Assembly (NCBI GenBank): GCA_051652785.1
Contig: JBOFUX010000026.1
Location: 21,580 to 85,579 of the forward strand
Reading direction: 5' to 3'
Source: JAGNZR01 sp051652785
Lineage (GTDB): Bacteria > Fusobacteriota > Fusobacteriia > Fusobacteriales > Fusobacteriaceae
Length of the DNA stretch: 64,000 bases
This document shows positions 27,775-38,536 of the stretch, piece after piece (within the stretch, counting starts at the first letter, position 1; each line of letters starts with the position of its first letter). A program made the translations under genes and the position numbers. Under the pieces are notes generated by a model. The model searched no databases. It was given only the letters and a program-made list of their open reading frames with translations, and had not been told where the DNA came from.

Positions 27775-29394
27775 TTATCCTTCCATACTTTGTGTTGCAG
27801 CCATAAGAAAAGGAACTATTTGTTTTTTTCTAGAGACTACATCAGGTAACCAAGCAGTATTATCTTCAATTGAAATATTAAAAGCTTTTTCAAGAATTTG
27901 AGGATAATCACCAACAACCAAAACCTTTGAACCTGAATTTATAATATCAGTAATTACTAAAAGTGAAAGGTTGTAATTTTGCTTTTTAGCTTCAGATAAT
28001 AAAGCTGAGAGAAGTTCATCTTTTCGATTTAAAGCTCCAACCATATCCACTGTATTTATTTGTGCTATTGCCACTGTAAAACCACTCATGTTAAATTCTT
28101 TCATATCTGCATGAAGAACGTCATGAGCTTTCATATCATCAAAAGAAGTACCAGCAATGAGCATTTTCATAGCGTACTCTTCAAAATTTTCTATTCCACA
28201 AATTTTTGAAAGCTCCAAAACTGCCTCTTTATCTTTTGACGTACAAGTGGGAGATTTAAAAATCAAAGTATCTGATAAAATAGCACTCATTAAGAGTCCA
28301 GCTATGTTTTTATTAGGAACTATATGAGCTTCTTTATATAAGCTATAAACTATAGTGCAAGTACAACCAACAGCTTCTGCATTAATTTTAACAGGTTCAA
28401 GAGTTTCAAAATTGGCAAATTTATGATGATCCACAACTTGTAAAATTTTTGCATCTTGCAGTCCATCTACCGATTGAGTCATCTCATTATGGTCTAAAAG
28501 AGCAACTTTTTTTCTAGTAAAATTAATTAGATCTTTTGTTCTAATAGTTCCGTAAACTTCACCATTTTGATGAATAACAGGGAAGTTAGTTTGGCTAGCT
28601 TCTTTCATTATATCTTTTATGTCATGTAAAAAATCGTCAGTTTTAAAACTGTAAAAATTACTTTGACTAATTATTGAAGAGATAGAGATAGATTGACTTA
28701 TTAGTCTTACTGTTTTAAAAAGAGGAGCATGCACACGAATAATAGCACAATCACAACCAACACGAGGACTAATAAAATCATTTTTATCACAACAAACAAT
28801 AATAACAGAAGCTCCAGCTTGGATAGACTTATCAATGGCATCAACCATGCTGGTAGTAACAATAATATCACCGTGCACAACTAACTCTAGTTCAGAGACA
28901 GCTCTTAGAGTTCCTTTAATAACTCCTGTGGGATAATTACCGCTAACTAATATTCCGTTAATAACTGTTTTTAAATTTTCATAAGTTGTTCCATATTTTT
29001 TGAAAAGATCTTCGTGATCTAAATTTAAATATGCATTTGCAATATCGGAAACATGAACCATTCCTTTTAAACGTTTTCTTTCATCTACAACAGGTAAACT
29101 AGAAAAATTTTCCTGTGTTAAAATATCAAGAGCAACTTTTAAAGAGTCTGATTGTTTTATAATTTTTTTTTCAATTCTTGTTAAATCCGATATTTGAGCA
29201 CTTACAGTTTTCAATAAAGGAGGTGTTTTAACATTAAAGTAGTTTAAAACAAAAGTAGTTTCTTTATTTATGTCTCCTAAGCTATATGCTTTAATTTTTT
29301 CGCCTAGAGCTGTTTGTAAAGCAGCAAAAGCTAGAGAAGAACAGATAGAATCTGTGTCAGGGTTTTTATGCCCAAAAGCTAAAATGTGGTTCAT
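27775..29394 (-). CDS. ppaC: CBS/DRTGG-type manganese-dependent inorganic pyrophosphatase
   Basis: 539 residues. The family II pyrophosphatase core is split: the DHH part at the start (GHKNPDTDSICSSLA) and around residue 315 (DHHKFANF), with the DHHA2 domain from about residue 400 onward. Inserted between are two CBS domains (about 70-125 and 245-300) around a DRTGG domain. In studied enzymes of this type, AMP and ADP inhibit and diadenosine polyphosphates activate through these inserts, so activity is probably tuned by energy charge. GGAGG precedes the ATG. Confidence 0.93.
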   Translation of the reverse strand: MNHILAFGHKNPDTDSICSSLAFAALQTALGEKIKAYSLGDINKETTFVLNYFNVKTPPLLKTVSAQISDLTRIEKKIIKQSDSLKVALDILTQENFSSLPVVDERKRLKGMVHVSDIANAYLNLDHEDLFKKYGTTYENLKTVINGILVSGNYPTGVIKGTLRAVSELELVVHGDIIVTTSMVDAIDKSIQAGASVIIVCCDKNDFISPRVGCDCAIIRVHAPLFKTVRLISQSISISSIISQSNFYSFKTDDFLHDIKDIMKEASQTNFPVIHQNGEVYGTIRTKDLINFTRKKVALLDHNEMTQSVDGLQDAKILQVVDHHKFANFETLEPVKINAEAVGCTCTIVYSLYKEAHIVPNKNIAGLLMSAILSDTLIFKSPTCTSKDKEAVLELSKICGIENFEEYAMKMLIAGTSFDDMKAHDVLHADMKEFNMSGFTVAIAQINTVDMVGALNRKDELLSALLSEAKKQNYNLSLLVITDIINSGSKVLVVGDYPQILEKAFNISIEDNTAWLPDVVSRKKQIVPFLMAATQSMEG

Positions 29395-29431
29395 AATGTA
29401 GCCTCCAAAGTGTATTTAAATATTACTTAGT

Positions 29432-29460
29432 ATTATATCATTTTTTTAGAAAACGAACAA
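29432..29460 (-). promoter_or_regulatory. Promoter of the ppaC-ygiQ-der operon
   Basis: On the minus strand TTGTTC (29460-29455) and TATAAT (29437-29432) are 17 bases apart, about 40 bases before the start codon. Confidence 0.65.
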
Positions 29461-29502
29461 CAGTAAAGTTGCTTTTAAACTGAGAGCTAATAATTGAGTA
29501 CA

Positions 29503-29784
29503 TCATTTTTTTTTTATTATTTTAATTTCTATAATTTGAAGAGGTTTGACATAAGTAACTCCTGGATTTAAATCTAGCCTAAAATTAAGTTTAGAAGAAT
29601 TTTTTTTTAAAAAAATTCTTAATTTTGTTCTTATAATATCAGTGCTTAAAAGTGTACCAGAGCCGTAGCCATGAATAATTCTAATTTCATCTCTATAACC
29701 ACTTTTAAAAAAATTATTATATTTTATTATAAAAATTTTTAAAGCATCATCTGAATTCATATGGTGTAAATCTATCTCTTTCAT
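29503..29784 (-). CDS. Stand-alone Smr-domain protein
   Basis: 93 residues. This is an Smr (small MutS-related) domain alone: EIDLHHM at the start and IRIIHGYGSGTL in the middle are the two motifs of the family, which has nicking-endonuclease activity in some proteins and ribosome-rescue activity in others. The MutS2 body that normally carries it is not here. Divergent from ligA. Function unassigned beyond the domain. Confidence 0.85.
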   Translation of the reverse strand: MKEIDLHHMNSDDALKIFIIKYNNFFKSGYRDEIRIIHGYGSGTLLSTDIIRTKLRIFLKKNSSKLNFRLDLNPGVTYVKPLQIIEIKIIKKK

Positions 29785-29924
29785 AATTTTCCTTTTTAAA
29801 AAAATTTTATTATAAAGTATAACATGATTTTAAATTAAAACAATAAATAAAAAAATTTTTAAAAAATAAAAATTATGTTATACTTTGACAATAAAGAATA
29901 TATTTAATTTATAAGGAAGGAAAA

Positions 29925-31970
29925 ATGTCAAAAAAAACAATAGAATTTGAAGAGATAAAAAAAATAATAGAAGAAGTAGAAATACATAATTATAATTATT
30001 ATATTAAAAATGAAAGTTTAATATCTGATGTTGAATATGATAAATTAGTTAAAAAAATTGAAGAGTTTGAAAAAAAAAATCCAGAATATAAAGAAAAAAT
30101 AACTATTACAAATAAAATCGGTAGTGAAATAAAAGATACAAAATTTAAAAAAGTTGAACATAAAAAACCTATGTTGAGTTTGGATAATTCCTATGATACT
30201 GAGGATATAAAAATATTTATAGAAAAAATAGAAAAAGCTGTAAATAAAGATTTATACCCTTTTTCGTATGATTTAGAATTGAAATTAGATGGTCTTTCAA
30301 TTAGTATTATTTATGAAAATGGAAAGTTAATACAGGGAATAACTCGCGGAGATGGAAAAATAGGAGAGGATGTCACAGACAACATTTATATGATTAAATC
30401 TATTCCTAAATATTTAAAAGAAAGAATTTCTATGGAAATTAGAGGAGAGATAATTTTGCCTCTTTCTAGATTTAATAAAATAAACAAGGAAAGATTAGAA
30501 AAAGGTGAAGAGGTATTTGCAAATCCAAGAAATGCGGCAGCTGGAACATTGAGACAATTGGATTCCAAAATAGTTGAAGAGAGAGAATTAGATGCCTATT
30601 TTTATTTTTTAATTGATTCAAATAAATATAAATTTAATGGAAAAGAGATAAAAACTCATAGAGAAAGTTTAAAATATATAGAAATGTTGGGAATAAAAAC
30701 TACAGGAATTTGTGAAAATTTAAAAAATATATCTGAATTAGAAAAAAGGATAGAATATTGGAATAAAAATAAAGAAAACTTAGATTATGAAACTGATGGT
30801 CTCGTAATAAAAGTAGATGACATCGCTATCTGGGAAGAAATAGGAGAAAAATCTAAATCACCAAGATGGGCAATCGCCTATAAATTTCCAGCAAAACAAA
30901 CTACAACAAAATTACTAGGGATAACTTGGCAGGTTGGAAGGACTGGAAAAGTAACACCTGTGGCAGAATTAGAAGAAGTAAATCTTTCAGGAAGTAGTGT
31001 AAAAAGAGCTAGTTTACATAATTATGATGAAATATTGAGAAAGGATATAAGAATAGGTGATACTGTTTTTGTGGAAAAAGCAGCAGAAATAATTCCACAA
31101 ATAGTAAAAGTAGTAAAAGAGGTTAGGACAGGTGAAGAGATTAAAATTACTAAACCAGAATTTTGTCCATCATGTAAGAGTAAACTTGTAAAAGAAGAAA
31201 AAAATGTAGATTTTAAATGCTTAAATTTGAATTGTCCTGAAAAAATTAAAAGTGGGATTGAATACTTTGTTTCAAGAAATGGAATGAACATTTTAGGTTT
31301 TGGTGAGAAAATAATTGATAAATTTATTGAAAAAGGATTTTTAAATGATATTTCTGATATTTACAAACTCCATTTCCATAAAGAAGAATTAGAATTAATA
31401 GAAAAAATGGGAAAAAAAAGTATAGAGAAACTTTTGAGTAATATAGAAAAAAGTAAAAAAAACGACTATGAGAAATCTTTATATTCATTGGGAATTCCTT
31501 ATATAGGAAAAGTAGTTGCAAAAATATTGGCAGAACATTCAAAAGATATAGAGAGCTTAATGGAGACAGCGAGAGAAAAATTTCTAGAAATAGAAGGAAT
31601 AGGAGAAAAAGGTGCAAATGCTATCTTTGAATTTTTAAATAATAATAAAAATATAGAGATAATAAAAAAATTACAAAAAAATGGTGTAAATTTTAAAAAT
31701 AAAGAAAAACAAGAAGCTAGTAAGAATTATAAGATTGAATTTATAGATAAAACATTTTTATTTACTGGTAAATTAAATGTCTTATCTAGAATAAAAGCTG
31801 AAGAGATAGTGAAAAAATTAGGTGGAATAATAAGTAGTGGAATAAATAAAAAATTAAATTATTTAGTTGTCGGGGAAGATGCCGGAAGTAAATTAGAAAA
31901 ATCAAAAAAAATTGAAACAATAAAAATAATGACAGAAGAAGAATTTCTATTAATGATAAGTGAAAAATAA
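29925..31970 (+). CDS. ligA: NAD-dependent DNA ligase
   Basis: 681 residues, full length. LigA seals nicks using NAD. Domain order: Ia NAD-binding (YDKLVKKIEEFE), adenylation domain with LELKLDGLSI (KxDG, near residue 120), OB fold, a Zn finger (CPSC then CLNLNC, near residue 415), helix-hairpin-helix repeats (about 450-590) and a C-terminal BRCT domain (FLFTGKLNVLSRIKAEEIV, about 605-680). All key elements are intact. Confidence 0.97.
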   Translation: MSKKTIEFEEIKKIIEEVEIHNYNYYIKNESLISDVEYDKLVKKIEEFEKKNPEYKEKITITNKIGSEIKDTKFKKVEHKKPMLSLDNSYDTEDIKIFIEKIEKAVNKDLYPFSYDLELKLDGLSISIIYENGKLIQGITRGDGKIGEDVTDNIYMIKSIPKYLKERISMEIRGEIILPLSRFNKINKERLEKGEEVFANPRNAAAGTLRQLDSKIVEERELDAYFYFLIDSNKYKFNGKEIKTHRESLKYIEMLGIKTTGICENLKNISELEKRIEYWNKNKENLDYETDGLVIKVDDIAIWEEIGEKSKSPRWAIAYKFPAKQTTTKLLGITWQVGRTGKVTPVAELEEVNLSGSSVKRASLHNYDEILRKDIRIGDTVFVEKAAEIIPQIVKVVKEVRTGEEIKITKPEFCPSCKSKLVKEEKNVDFKCLNLNCPEKIKSGIEYFVSRNGMNILGFGEKIIDKFIEKGFLNDISDIYKLHFHKEELELIEKMGKKSIEKLLSNIEKSKKNDYEKSLYSLGIPYIGKVVAKILAEHSKDIESLMETAREKFLEIEGIGEKGANAIFEFLNNNKNIEIIKKLQKNGVNFKNKEKQEASKNYKIEFIDKTFLFTGKLNVLSRIKAEEIVKKLGGIISSGINKKLNYLVVGEDAGSKLEKSKKIETIKIMTEEEFLLMISEK

Positions 31971-32030
31971 ATATATGGAAAAAAATATATAATAAAAAAT
32001 TAAGAAGTAAATATATTCATGGGAGTTAAT

Positions 32031-32059
32031 TTGACTAGATAATATATTTATGGTAGAAT
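32031..32059 (+). promoter_or_regulatory. Promoter of secA
   Basis: TTGACT (32031-32036) and TAGAAT (32054-32059) with a 17-base spacer, about 50 bases before the secA start. Confidence 0.7.
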
Positions 32060-32111
32060 TATATTGAAATAAATAAACATAAAAATCACATTTTAAGAGA
32101 GGAATTAAAAA

Positions 32112-34733
32112 ATGATTCAATCAATAATGAGAAAAATATTTGGAACAAAGAATGACAGAGAAATAAAAAGAATTCAATTAATAGTTGAAAAAATTAACAC
32201 ATTTGAACCTATATTTCAAAAATATACTGACGAAGAGTTACAAAATAACACCGTTATATTTAGAGAAAGAGTATCTAAAGGAGAAAAATTAGATGATTTT
32301 TTACCAGAGGCATTTGCAACTGTAAGGGAAGCCTCAAAAAGAGTTTTAGGTTTGAGACATTATGATGTACAAATGATAGGTGGAATAGTTTTACACGAAG
32401 GAAAAATAACTGAGATGAAAACAGGAGAAGGAAAAACTTTAGTTGCAACTTGCCCTGTTTATTTAAATGCATTAACAGGTGATGGGGTTCACCTAATAAC
32501 TGTAAATGATTACTTAGCTAAAAGAGATAGAGATACAATGAACAAAATTTATAGCTTTTTAGGACTTACATCTGGTGTTATACTAAATAGTATTTCCACT
32601 GAAGAAAGAAAAGCCGCATACAACTGTGATATTACTTATGGTACTAACTCAGAGTTTGGTTTTGATTATTTAAGAGATAATATGGTTGGACAATTAGAAG
32701 ATAAAGTTCAAAGAAAACTTAATTTTTGTATAGTAGATGAAGTAGATTCTATTTTAATAGATGAAGCAAGAACTCCACTGATAATTTCAGGAGCGGCAGC
32801 AGATGCCACAAAATGGTATAAAATATTTTTTCAAATAGTGTCTACATTAAAAAGAAGTTATAAAACAGAAGGAATAAAAGATATAAAATTAAAAAAAGAA
32901 ATGAATATTCCCGATTCTGATTGGGAAGATTACGAAGTAGATGAAAAAGCTAAAAATATTGTATTAACTAAAAAAGGGATAATAGCAGTAGAAAAAGCAT
33001 TGAAAATAGAAAATCTTTATTCACCAGAATATGTAGAGTTAACTCATTATTTAAATCAAGCTTTAAAAGCTAAAGAGTTATTTAGAAGAGATACTGACTA
33101 TTTAATAAAAGAAGAAAAAATTCTTATAATAGATGAATTTACAGGTAGAGCCATGGACGGAAGAAGATATTCGGATGGGTTACATCAAGCTTTGGAAGCT
33201 AAAGAAGGGGTAAATATAGCAGGAGAAAATCAGACTTTGGCGAGTATAACACTTCAAAATTATTTTAGAATGTATAAAAAACTTGCAGGAATGACAGGTA
33301 CAGCAGAAACAGAAGCTGCAGAATTTGTTCACATTTATAATTTAGATGTCGTTATAATTCCAACAAATTTACCTATTCAAAGAATAGATCAGGCAGATTT
33401 AGTTTTCAAATCTCAAGAAGAAAAAATAAATGCGATTATAGAAAAAATAATTGAATTATATGAGAAAGGACAGCCTGTATTAGTTGGAACAATATCGATT
33501 ACAAGTTCAGAGGAATTATCAGATATTTTAAAAATTAAAAATATTCCTCATAATGTGCTAAATGCTAAGCAACATGATAGAGAAGCAGAAATTGTTTCTC
33601 AAGCTGGAAGATATAAAGCTGTTACTATTGCAACAAACATGGCAGGAAGAGGAACTGATATAATGTTGGGAGGTAACCCTGAATTTTTAGCTATTGAAGA
33701 AGTTGGGAGTTCAAATGAGAAATTATATAAGGTAACCTATGAAAAATATAAAGAACAATGTTCTAAAGAAAAAGAACTGGTTAAATCTGCAGGAGGACTA
33801 TTTATATTAGGAACAGAAAGACATGAATCTAGAAGAATCGATAACCAATTGAGAGGAAGATCTGGAAGACAAGGAGATCAGGGAGAATCTTTATTCTATC
33901 TATCCCTTGAAGATGACTTAATGAGACTTTTTGGTTCTGATAGAGTAGTAATGGTTATGGATAAATTGGGGCTTCCAAAAGGAGAACCGATAACTCATAG
34001 AATGATAAACAATGCTATCGCTAATGCACAGACAAAAATAGAATCAAGAAACTTTGGAATTAGAAAAAATCTTCTTGAATTTGATGATGTAATGAATCAA
34101 CAGCGAACAGTTATTTATGAAAGTAGAAATGCTACATTAGAAAGTAAAAATTTAAGTGGAAGTGTTGAAAAAATGTTAAGAGGAACTGTGGAAAGTGCTA
34201 TAATTTCAAGATTTGTAGGAGAAAATAAAGAACTTTGGGACATAGAGGGATTAGCTAATTATTTATATGAAAAATTTGAATTTGAAATTCCAGATTTAAA
34301 TGACTATAAATCTCACACTATTGGTGCTTATATAGAAAAAATTTCTTCAGAGCTTGTTTTTAAATATAAAGAAAAAGAAGCTAAATATGGGAATGAATTA
34401 ATGAGAAGAATAGAGAAGTATATTCTTCTAGAAATTGTTGATTCAAGATGGCGAGAGCATTTGAAGAATTTAGATGCTCTAAGAGAAGGGATCTACCTTC
34501 GTTCTTATGGTCAAAAAGATCCTGTTATTGAGTATAAAATACTATCTGGGGAAATGTATGGAAGAATGATAGAGACGATAAAAGAAGAAACAACATCTTT
34601 CATATTTAAAGTTGTTATTAAAAATGAAAAAGATGAACACGTTCCTGAAAGAGAAACATTAGAAATGAACGATATTTGTAGTTGTGGAAGCAGAAAATTA
34701 TATTCAAAATGTTGTGGCAGAAAATTGGTATAA
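32112..34733 (+). CDS. secA: Preprotein translocase ATPase SecA
   Basis: 873 residues. SecA drives protein export through SecYEG. The helicase motifs are present: [14 protein letters not shown] (Walker A), [19 protein letters not shown] (Walker B/DEVD), [22 protein letters not shown] and [11 protein letters not shown]. The helical scaffold ([20 protein letters not shown]) and the C-terminal zinc motif [14 protein letters not shown] are intact, suggesting SecB or membrane contact. A lipoprotein gene follows 10 bases after the stop. Confidence 0.97.
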   Translation: MIQSIMRKIFGTKNDREIKRIQLIVEKINTFEPIFQKYTDEELQNNTVIFRERVSKGEKLDDFLPEAFATVREASKRVLGLRHYDVQMIGGIVLHEGKITEMKTGEGKTLVATCPVYLNALTGDGVHLITVNDYLAKRDRDTMNKIYSFLGLTSGVILNSISTEERKAAYNCDITYGTNSEFGFDYLRDNMVGQLEDKVQRKLNFCIVDEVDSILIDEARTPLIISGAAADATKWYKIFFQIVSTLKRSYKTEGIKDIKLKKEMNIPDSDWEDYEVDEKAKNIVLTKKGIIAVEKALKIENLYSPEYVELTHYLNQALKAKELFRRDTDYLIKEEKILIIDEFTGRAMDGRRYSDGLHQALEAKEGVNIAGENQTLASITLQNYFRMYKKLAGMTGTAETEAAEFVHIYNLDVVIIPTNLPIQRIDQADLVFKSQEEKINAIIEKIIELYEKGQPVLVGTISITSSEELSDILKIKNIPHNVLNAKQHDREAEIVSQAGRYKAVTIATNMAGRGTDIMLGGNPEFLAIEEVGSSNEKLYKVTYEKYKEQCSKEKELVKSAGGLFILGTERHESRRIDNQLRGRSGRQGDQGESLFYLSLEDDLMRLFGSDRVVMVMDKLGLPKGEPITHRMINNAIANAQTKIESRNFGIRKNLLEFDDVMNQQRTVIYESRNATLESKNLSGSVEKMLRGTVESAIISRFVGENKELWDIEGLANYLYEKFEFEIPDLNDYKSHTIGAYIEKISSELVFKYKEKEAKYGNELMRRIEKYILLEIVDSRWREHLKNLDALREGIYLRSYGQKDPVIEYKILSGEMYGRMIETIKEETTSFIFKVVIKNEKDEHVPERETLEMNDICSCGSRKLYSKCCGRKLV

Positions 34734-34743
34734 GGAGAAGGAA

Positions 34744-35478
34744 ATGAAAAAAATATTAAACATATTCGTGATATTAGCCTTAGTTATATTTGTAGGGTGT
34801 TCTTCACTATTTAATAAAAATTCGAAAGAAGAAAAGAAGTTTACAAAAGAAGATGTAAAAGTTTGGAACATAACATTGGAAAATTCAATTATAGAAAATG
34901 CCTCTATGCCTGAATGGTATGGAGAAGAAAATCCAATATTTTATTTAAGAAAAACAGGGAAAATGTCAGAAAAGGATTTTTTATTTTTAACTTCACTTGA
35001 AAAAAAAGAAATTACAGATGAAGATATAGAAAATTTTAATGATTTGGTAAAAAAATATAATAAAAAAATCTCTAGAAAGTTTTTCTTAAAAGATGAGAAC
35101 ATAAAGTATGGAAAAGGATTAGTTGAAAAAATGGTAAGTGAGTCATATCAAAGAATGAGTAATCCTTCAAATCATATATTTAATGAGGTTGCAACTGAAA
35201 AAGAATGGAAAAAAATAGTAGAATTATCTAAAAAACAAGATTTAACAGAAGATGATACTAAAAAATTAAGAAAAATTTTGAATAAATTTATAAAAAGAGA
35301 AGAATTTTTTGATAGTAAAAGTTGGTATAATAAAGAAGTATCAGAAAGAACAACTAATATAGTGGGAATATTTACTAAAGAAACAAAAACTAATATTGAA
35401 AAAAATAACGTTAATGCAAAGGCTCTATATATAGCTTATGAAGAGTATTTTTCAAAAATGGAGAGATGGGACAATTAA
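34744..35478 (+). CDS. Lipoprotein of unknown function
   Basis: 244 residues. A type II signal peptide is clear: KKILN, a hydrophobic stretch, and the lipobox VIFVGC. The mature part is Lys/Glu rich and mostly helical, with no domain I recognise. I place the start at ATG 34744 with AAGGAGAAGG upstream; in-frame codons before it lie in the end of secA. It sits 10 bases after secA and may be cotranscribed. Confidence 0.72.
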   Translation: MKKILNIFVILALVIFVGCSSLFNKNSKEEKKFTKEDVKVWNITLENSIIENASMPEWYGEENPIFYLRKTGKMSEKDFLFLTSLEKKEITDEDIENFNDLVKKYNKKISRKFFLKDENIKYGKGLVEKMVSESYQRMSNPSNHIFNEVATEKEWKKIVELSKKQDLTEDDTKKLRKILNKFIKREEFFDSKSWYNKEVSERTTNIVGIFTKETKTNIEKNNVNAKALYIAYEEYFSKMERWDN

Positions 35479-35493
35479 TAGTTTTAAATTAAG

Positions 35494-35529
35494 TATGGTA
35501 CTTGTTTAAGCAGGTACCATATTAAATTT
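35494..35529 (+). terminator. Weak terminator after the lipoprotein gene
   Basis: 11-base arms TATGGTACTTG / CAGGTACCATA (35494-35504, 35511-35521) with one G-U pair; followed only by TTAAATTTT. Confidence 0.6.
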
Positions 35530-35553
35530 TAAAATTAAATAGGAGATATAAAT

Positions 35554-36600
35554 ATGGAAAAAGGTATTTGTCCAATTTGTGGTGAAGAAAATAAATGTCA
35601 TATAGTTTTAGGAGAAGACCCTAATAGTTGTTGGTGCATGATACTTCCTATTGAAAGAGATATATTAGAACGTATCCCTAAAAAAATGAGAGATGTGTCC
35701 TGTATTTGTGAAAAGTGTAATTTAAGCTATAATAAAGAAAAAAAAATATGCAAAAAATATGACTTACATTCTCACACAACAGCATCTGATGGGAGCTATA
35801 CTCCTAGCGAGTTAGTAATAAGAGCAAAAAAAAATGCTCTTAAAGGAATAGCAATAACAGATCACGACACTATCTATGGTTTAAAAGAAGGAAAAGAAAA
35901 AGCTGAAGAAATAGGAATAGAATTTATAAATGGAATAGAACTATCTACTAATATAATGGGGAGAGATGTCCATATATTAGGTTATTTTTTAAATTTGAAA
36001 GATAATTTATTTTTAGAAAGTCTTGAAAAATTAAAGAAATTAAGAGAAGAAAGAAATACAAGAATTATAAATAAATTAGAAAAATATAAAATTTATATAA
36101 CAGAAAAAGAGCTAAAAGAAGAGGCGAAAGGTCCTATAATTAGCAGACTTCACATAGCAAACCTTTTAATAAATAAAGGATATGTTTATTCTAAAAATGA
36201 AGCCTTTATTAATTATTTAGGAAAAACAGGAGTTGCTTATGAAGAAAAAGAAAATTTTACACCTCATATGGCAGTAGAAATATTAAAAAAAAATGGTGCT
36301 TTTGTTTCTCTTGCTCACCCTAAATTTTTTTCTTCTAAAATGTTGGAACTAGAAACATTAGTGAAAGAGCTAAAAATACTAGGTTTAGATGGAATAGAAA
36401 TAGAATATCCAAATTTTACTAAAATGGAAAAAAATATGTATAAAGAATTAGCTGATAAATACGACTTAAAGATAACAGGGGGCTCAGATTTTCATGGGAT
36501 AAATAGAGATGGAATAAATTTAGGATGTGAGGGTTTAACTTATTCAGAATTTTTAGATATACAAAACATAGAAAACGAGATACTTAGGAGGAAAAAATGA
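35554..36600 (+). CDS. Cysteine-rich CWC domain fused to a PHP phosphoesterase
   Basis: 348 residues. Residues about 1-62 carry the CPICG, NSCWCMILPI and CICEKC cysteine clusters of the Cys_rich_CWC family. From about residue 68 the PHP metallohydrolase fold starts: YDLHSHTTASDGS, ITDHDTI, GIELST, the SLAHP histidine near residue 250 and GSDFHG near 305, all metal ligands. PHP proteins of this class (YciV/RnaseAM-like) remove phosphate from nucleotides or short RNA. The joining of the two is unusual in itself. Overlaps hldD by four bases (ATGA), so the two are translationally coupled. Confidence 0.85.
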   Translation: MEKGICPICGEENKCHIVLGEDPNSCWCMILPIERDILERIPKKMRDVSCICEKCNLSYNKEKKICKKYDLHSHTTASDGSYTPSELVIRAKKNALKGIAITDHDTIYGLKEGKEKAEEIGIEFINGIELSTNIMGRDVHILGYFLNLKDNLFLESLEKLKKLREERNTRIINKLEKYKIYITEKELKEEAKGPIISRLHIANLLINKGYVYSKNEAFINYLGKTGVAYEEKENFTPHMAVEILKKNGAFVSLAHPKFFSSKMLELETLVKELKILGLDGIEIEYPNFTKMEKNMYKELADKYDLKITGGSDFHGINRDGINLGCEGLTYSEFLDIQNIENEILRRKK

Positions 36601-37589
36601 TAATTGTGACAGGAGCTGCAGGATTTATAGGAAGTACATTTATTTGGAAATTAAATACAATGGGAATAAAGGATATTATTGCTGTTGATAAAATGAGAAA
36701 TGGAGAAAAATGGTTAAACTTAAGAAAAAGAGAATATAGTGATTGGGTTGATAAAGATGAGTTGTTCTCATGGCTAGCTTGTAATGAAAATGCTAAAAAA
36801 ATAACTGGAGTTGTTCATGTGGGGGCTTGTTCTGCTACTACAGAAACAGATGGAGATTTTTTGATGAATAACAACTATGATTATACAAAAAAGTTATGGA
36901 ATTTTTGTGCAGAAAATAATATTAATTTTGTTTATGCATCATCAGCAGCGACTTATGGACTTGGAGAATTAGGTTATAATGATGAAATGACAGAGGAAGA
37001 ATTTCAAAAATTAATGCCTTTAAATAAATATGGATATTCAAAAAAATATTTTGATGATTGGGCTTTTAAACAAGAAAAAAAACCTAAACAGTGGCAGGGA
37101 ATAAAATATTTTAATGTATACGGACCTCAAGAATATCATAAAGAGAGAATGGCTTCTATGGTGTTTCATACATATAATCAATTCAATGAATCAGGCAAGG
37201 TAAAGTTATTTAAATCTCATAAAAAAGAATATAAAGATGGAGAACAACTAAGAGATTTTATCTATATTAAAGATGTTTTAGATGTAATGTATTATTTTTT
37301 AATGGAAAAAGTAGAATCAGGAGTTTATAATTTGGGAACAGGAAAAGCTAGAAGTTTTTATGATTTATCTTTAACTACAATGAGAGCAATAAAATCTGAT
37401 GTAAAAGGTGAAGATGTAATAGAATTTATTCCTATGCCAGAGGATTTAAGAGGAAGGTATCAATATTTTACTGAGGCTTCTATGAATAAATTAAAAAAAT
37501 CAGGTTATAAAAAAGAGTTTTATACATTAGAAGAGGGAATAAAAGATTATGTGGAAAATTATCTTTCTAAAGAAGATCCTTACTTATAA
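36597..37589 (+). CDS. hldD: ADP-L-glycero-D-manno-heptose 6-epimerase
   Basis: 330 residues. HldD is an NAD(P)-binding SDR enzyme making the heptose precursor of the LPS inner core. GAAGFIGSTF at residues 6-15, ACSATTETDGDF, and YGYSKKYFDDW (active-site Y and K) near residue 140 are diagnostic. The gene shows that the organism is diderm and makes LPS. It shares ATGA with the preceding gene and is 24 bases before uppP, giving an envelope-related run. Confidence 0.93.
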   Translation: MIIVTGAAGFIGSTFIWKLNTMGIKDIIAVDKMRNGEKWLNLRKREYSDWVDKDELFSWLACNENAKKITGVVHVGACSATTETDGDFLMNNNYDYTKKLWNFCAENNINFVYASSAATYGLGELGYNDEMTEEEFQKLMPLNKYGYSKKYFDDWAFKQEKKPKQWQGIKYFNVYGPQEYHKERMASMVFHTYNQFNESGKVKLFKSHKKEYKDGEQLRDFIYIKDVLDVMYYFLMEKVESGVYNLGTGKARSFYDLSLTTMRAIKSDVKGEDVIEFIPMPEDLRGRYQYFTEASMNKLKKSGYKKEFYTLEEGIKDYVENYLSKEDPYL

Positions 37590-37612
37590 ATAAAATAATT
37601 GGAGAATTATAA

Positions 37613-38428
37613 ATGATGGAATTTATTGAAATTATTATCCTTTCCATAGTGGAAGGAATAACAGAATTTATACCTATTAGTAGTACAGGTCATATGATAC
37701 TTGTAAAAAAACTTTTGGCTTATTTTATGCTATCAAGTGAGCTAAATAAGAACTTTATGGATACTTTTTTAATAGTAGTACAATTTGGAGCTATTCTAGC
37801 AGTAATAATTTGTTTTTGGAAGGATATTAATCCTTTTATAAAAGATAAAACTATTTTTAAAGAAAGAATATCTTTGTGGAGTAAAATAATTGTGGGAGTT
37901 ATTCCAGCAGGAATAATAGGGGTTTTAGCTGATGATTATATTTCAGAAGTATTCATGGATAATATTACAATTATAGCAGGAACACTTATATTTTACGGGG
38001 TAATATTAATATTTATAGAAAAAAGAATAACAAAAAAAGCAGAAATAACAAATTTTACACAATTAACGTATAAAGTAGCGGTTATAATTGGTTTTTTTCA
38101 ATGTTTGGCAATGATTCCCGGGACATCTCGTTCTGGTGCAACTATAATAGGAGCGTTACTGTTTGGGCTTTCAAGGTCAGTAGCAGCAGAATTTTCATTT
38201 TTTTTAGCAATTCCAACAATGGCAGGGGCAACGCTCTTAAAACTACTAAAAAATGGCTTGAATTTTACTAACTATGAGTGGATACTGATGTTTGTAGGAA
38301 CACTTATCTCTTTTATAGTTGCTTATATTGTAATTAAATGGTTTATGTCGTATATAAAATCTAAAGATTTTGTTTTCTTTGGTATTTATAGAGTTATATT
38401 AGGTGTTATAGTTTTACTTTTAATATAA
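37613..38428 (+). CDS. uppP: Undecaprenyl-diphosphatase
   Basis: 271 residues, eight hydrophobic segments. UppP/BacA recycles the undecaprenyl carrier of peptidoglycan and LPS precursors and gives bacitracin resistance. EGITEFIPISSTGHMIL at residues 15-31 and PGTSRSGATIIGALLFG near residue 170 are the two active-site motifs, both intact. Confidence 0.95.
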   Translation: MMEFIEIIILSIVEGITEFIPISSTGHMILVKKLLAYFMLSSELNKNFMDTFLIVVQFGAILAVIICFWKDINPFIKDKTIFKERISLWSKIIVGVIPAGIIGVLADDYISEVFMDNITIIAGTLIFYGVILIFIEKRITKKAEITNFTQLTYKVAVIIGFFQCLAMIPGTSRSGATIIGALLFGLSRSVAAEFSFFLAIPTMAGATLLKLLKNGLNFTNYEWILMFVGTLISFIVAYIVIKWFMSYIKSKDFVFFGIYRVILGVIVLLLI

Positions 38429-38435
38429 AAAATAT

Positions 38436-38475
38436 AATATTCCCATATCTTTCTTAAAGAGAGTATGGGAATATT
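38436..38475 (+). terminator. Terminator-like hairpin after uppP
   Basis: 12-base perfect arms AATATTCCCATA / TATGGGAATATT (38436-38447, 38464-38475), followed by TATAATATAG rather than a clean T-run. Confidence 0.55.
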
Positions 38476-38536
38476 TATAATATAGAATTTATGTACTAAG
38501 TAATAATTAAATATAAAAATTGAAAGGTGGATAATA

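Noticed and set aside
34684..34743. N-terminal extension of the lipoprotein into secA
   Set aside because: The ribosome binding site and the lipoprotein signal peptide both place the start at 34744.
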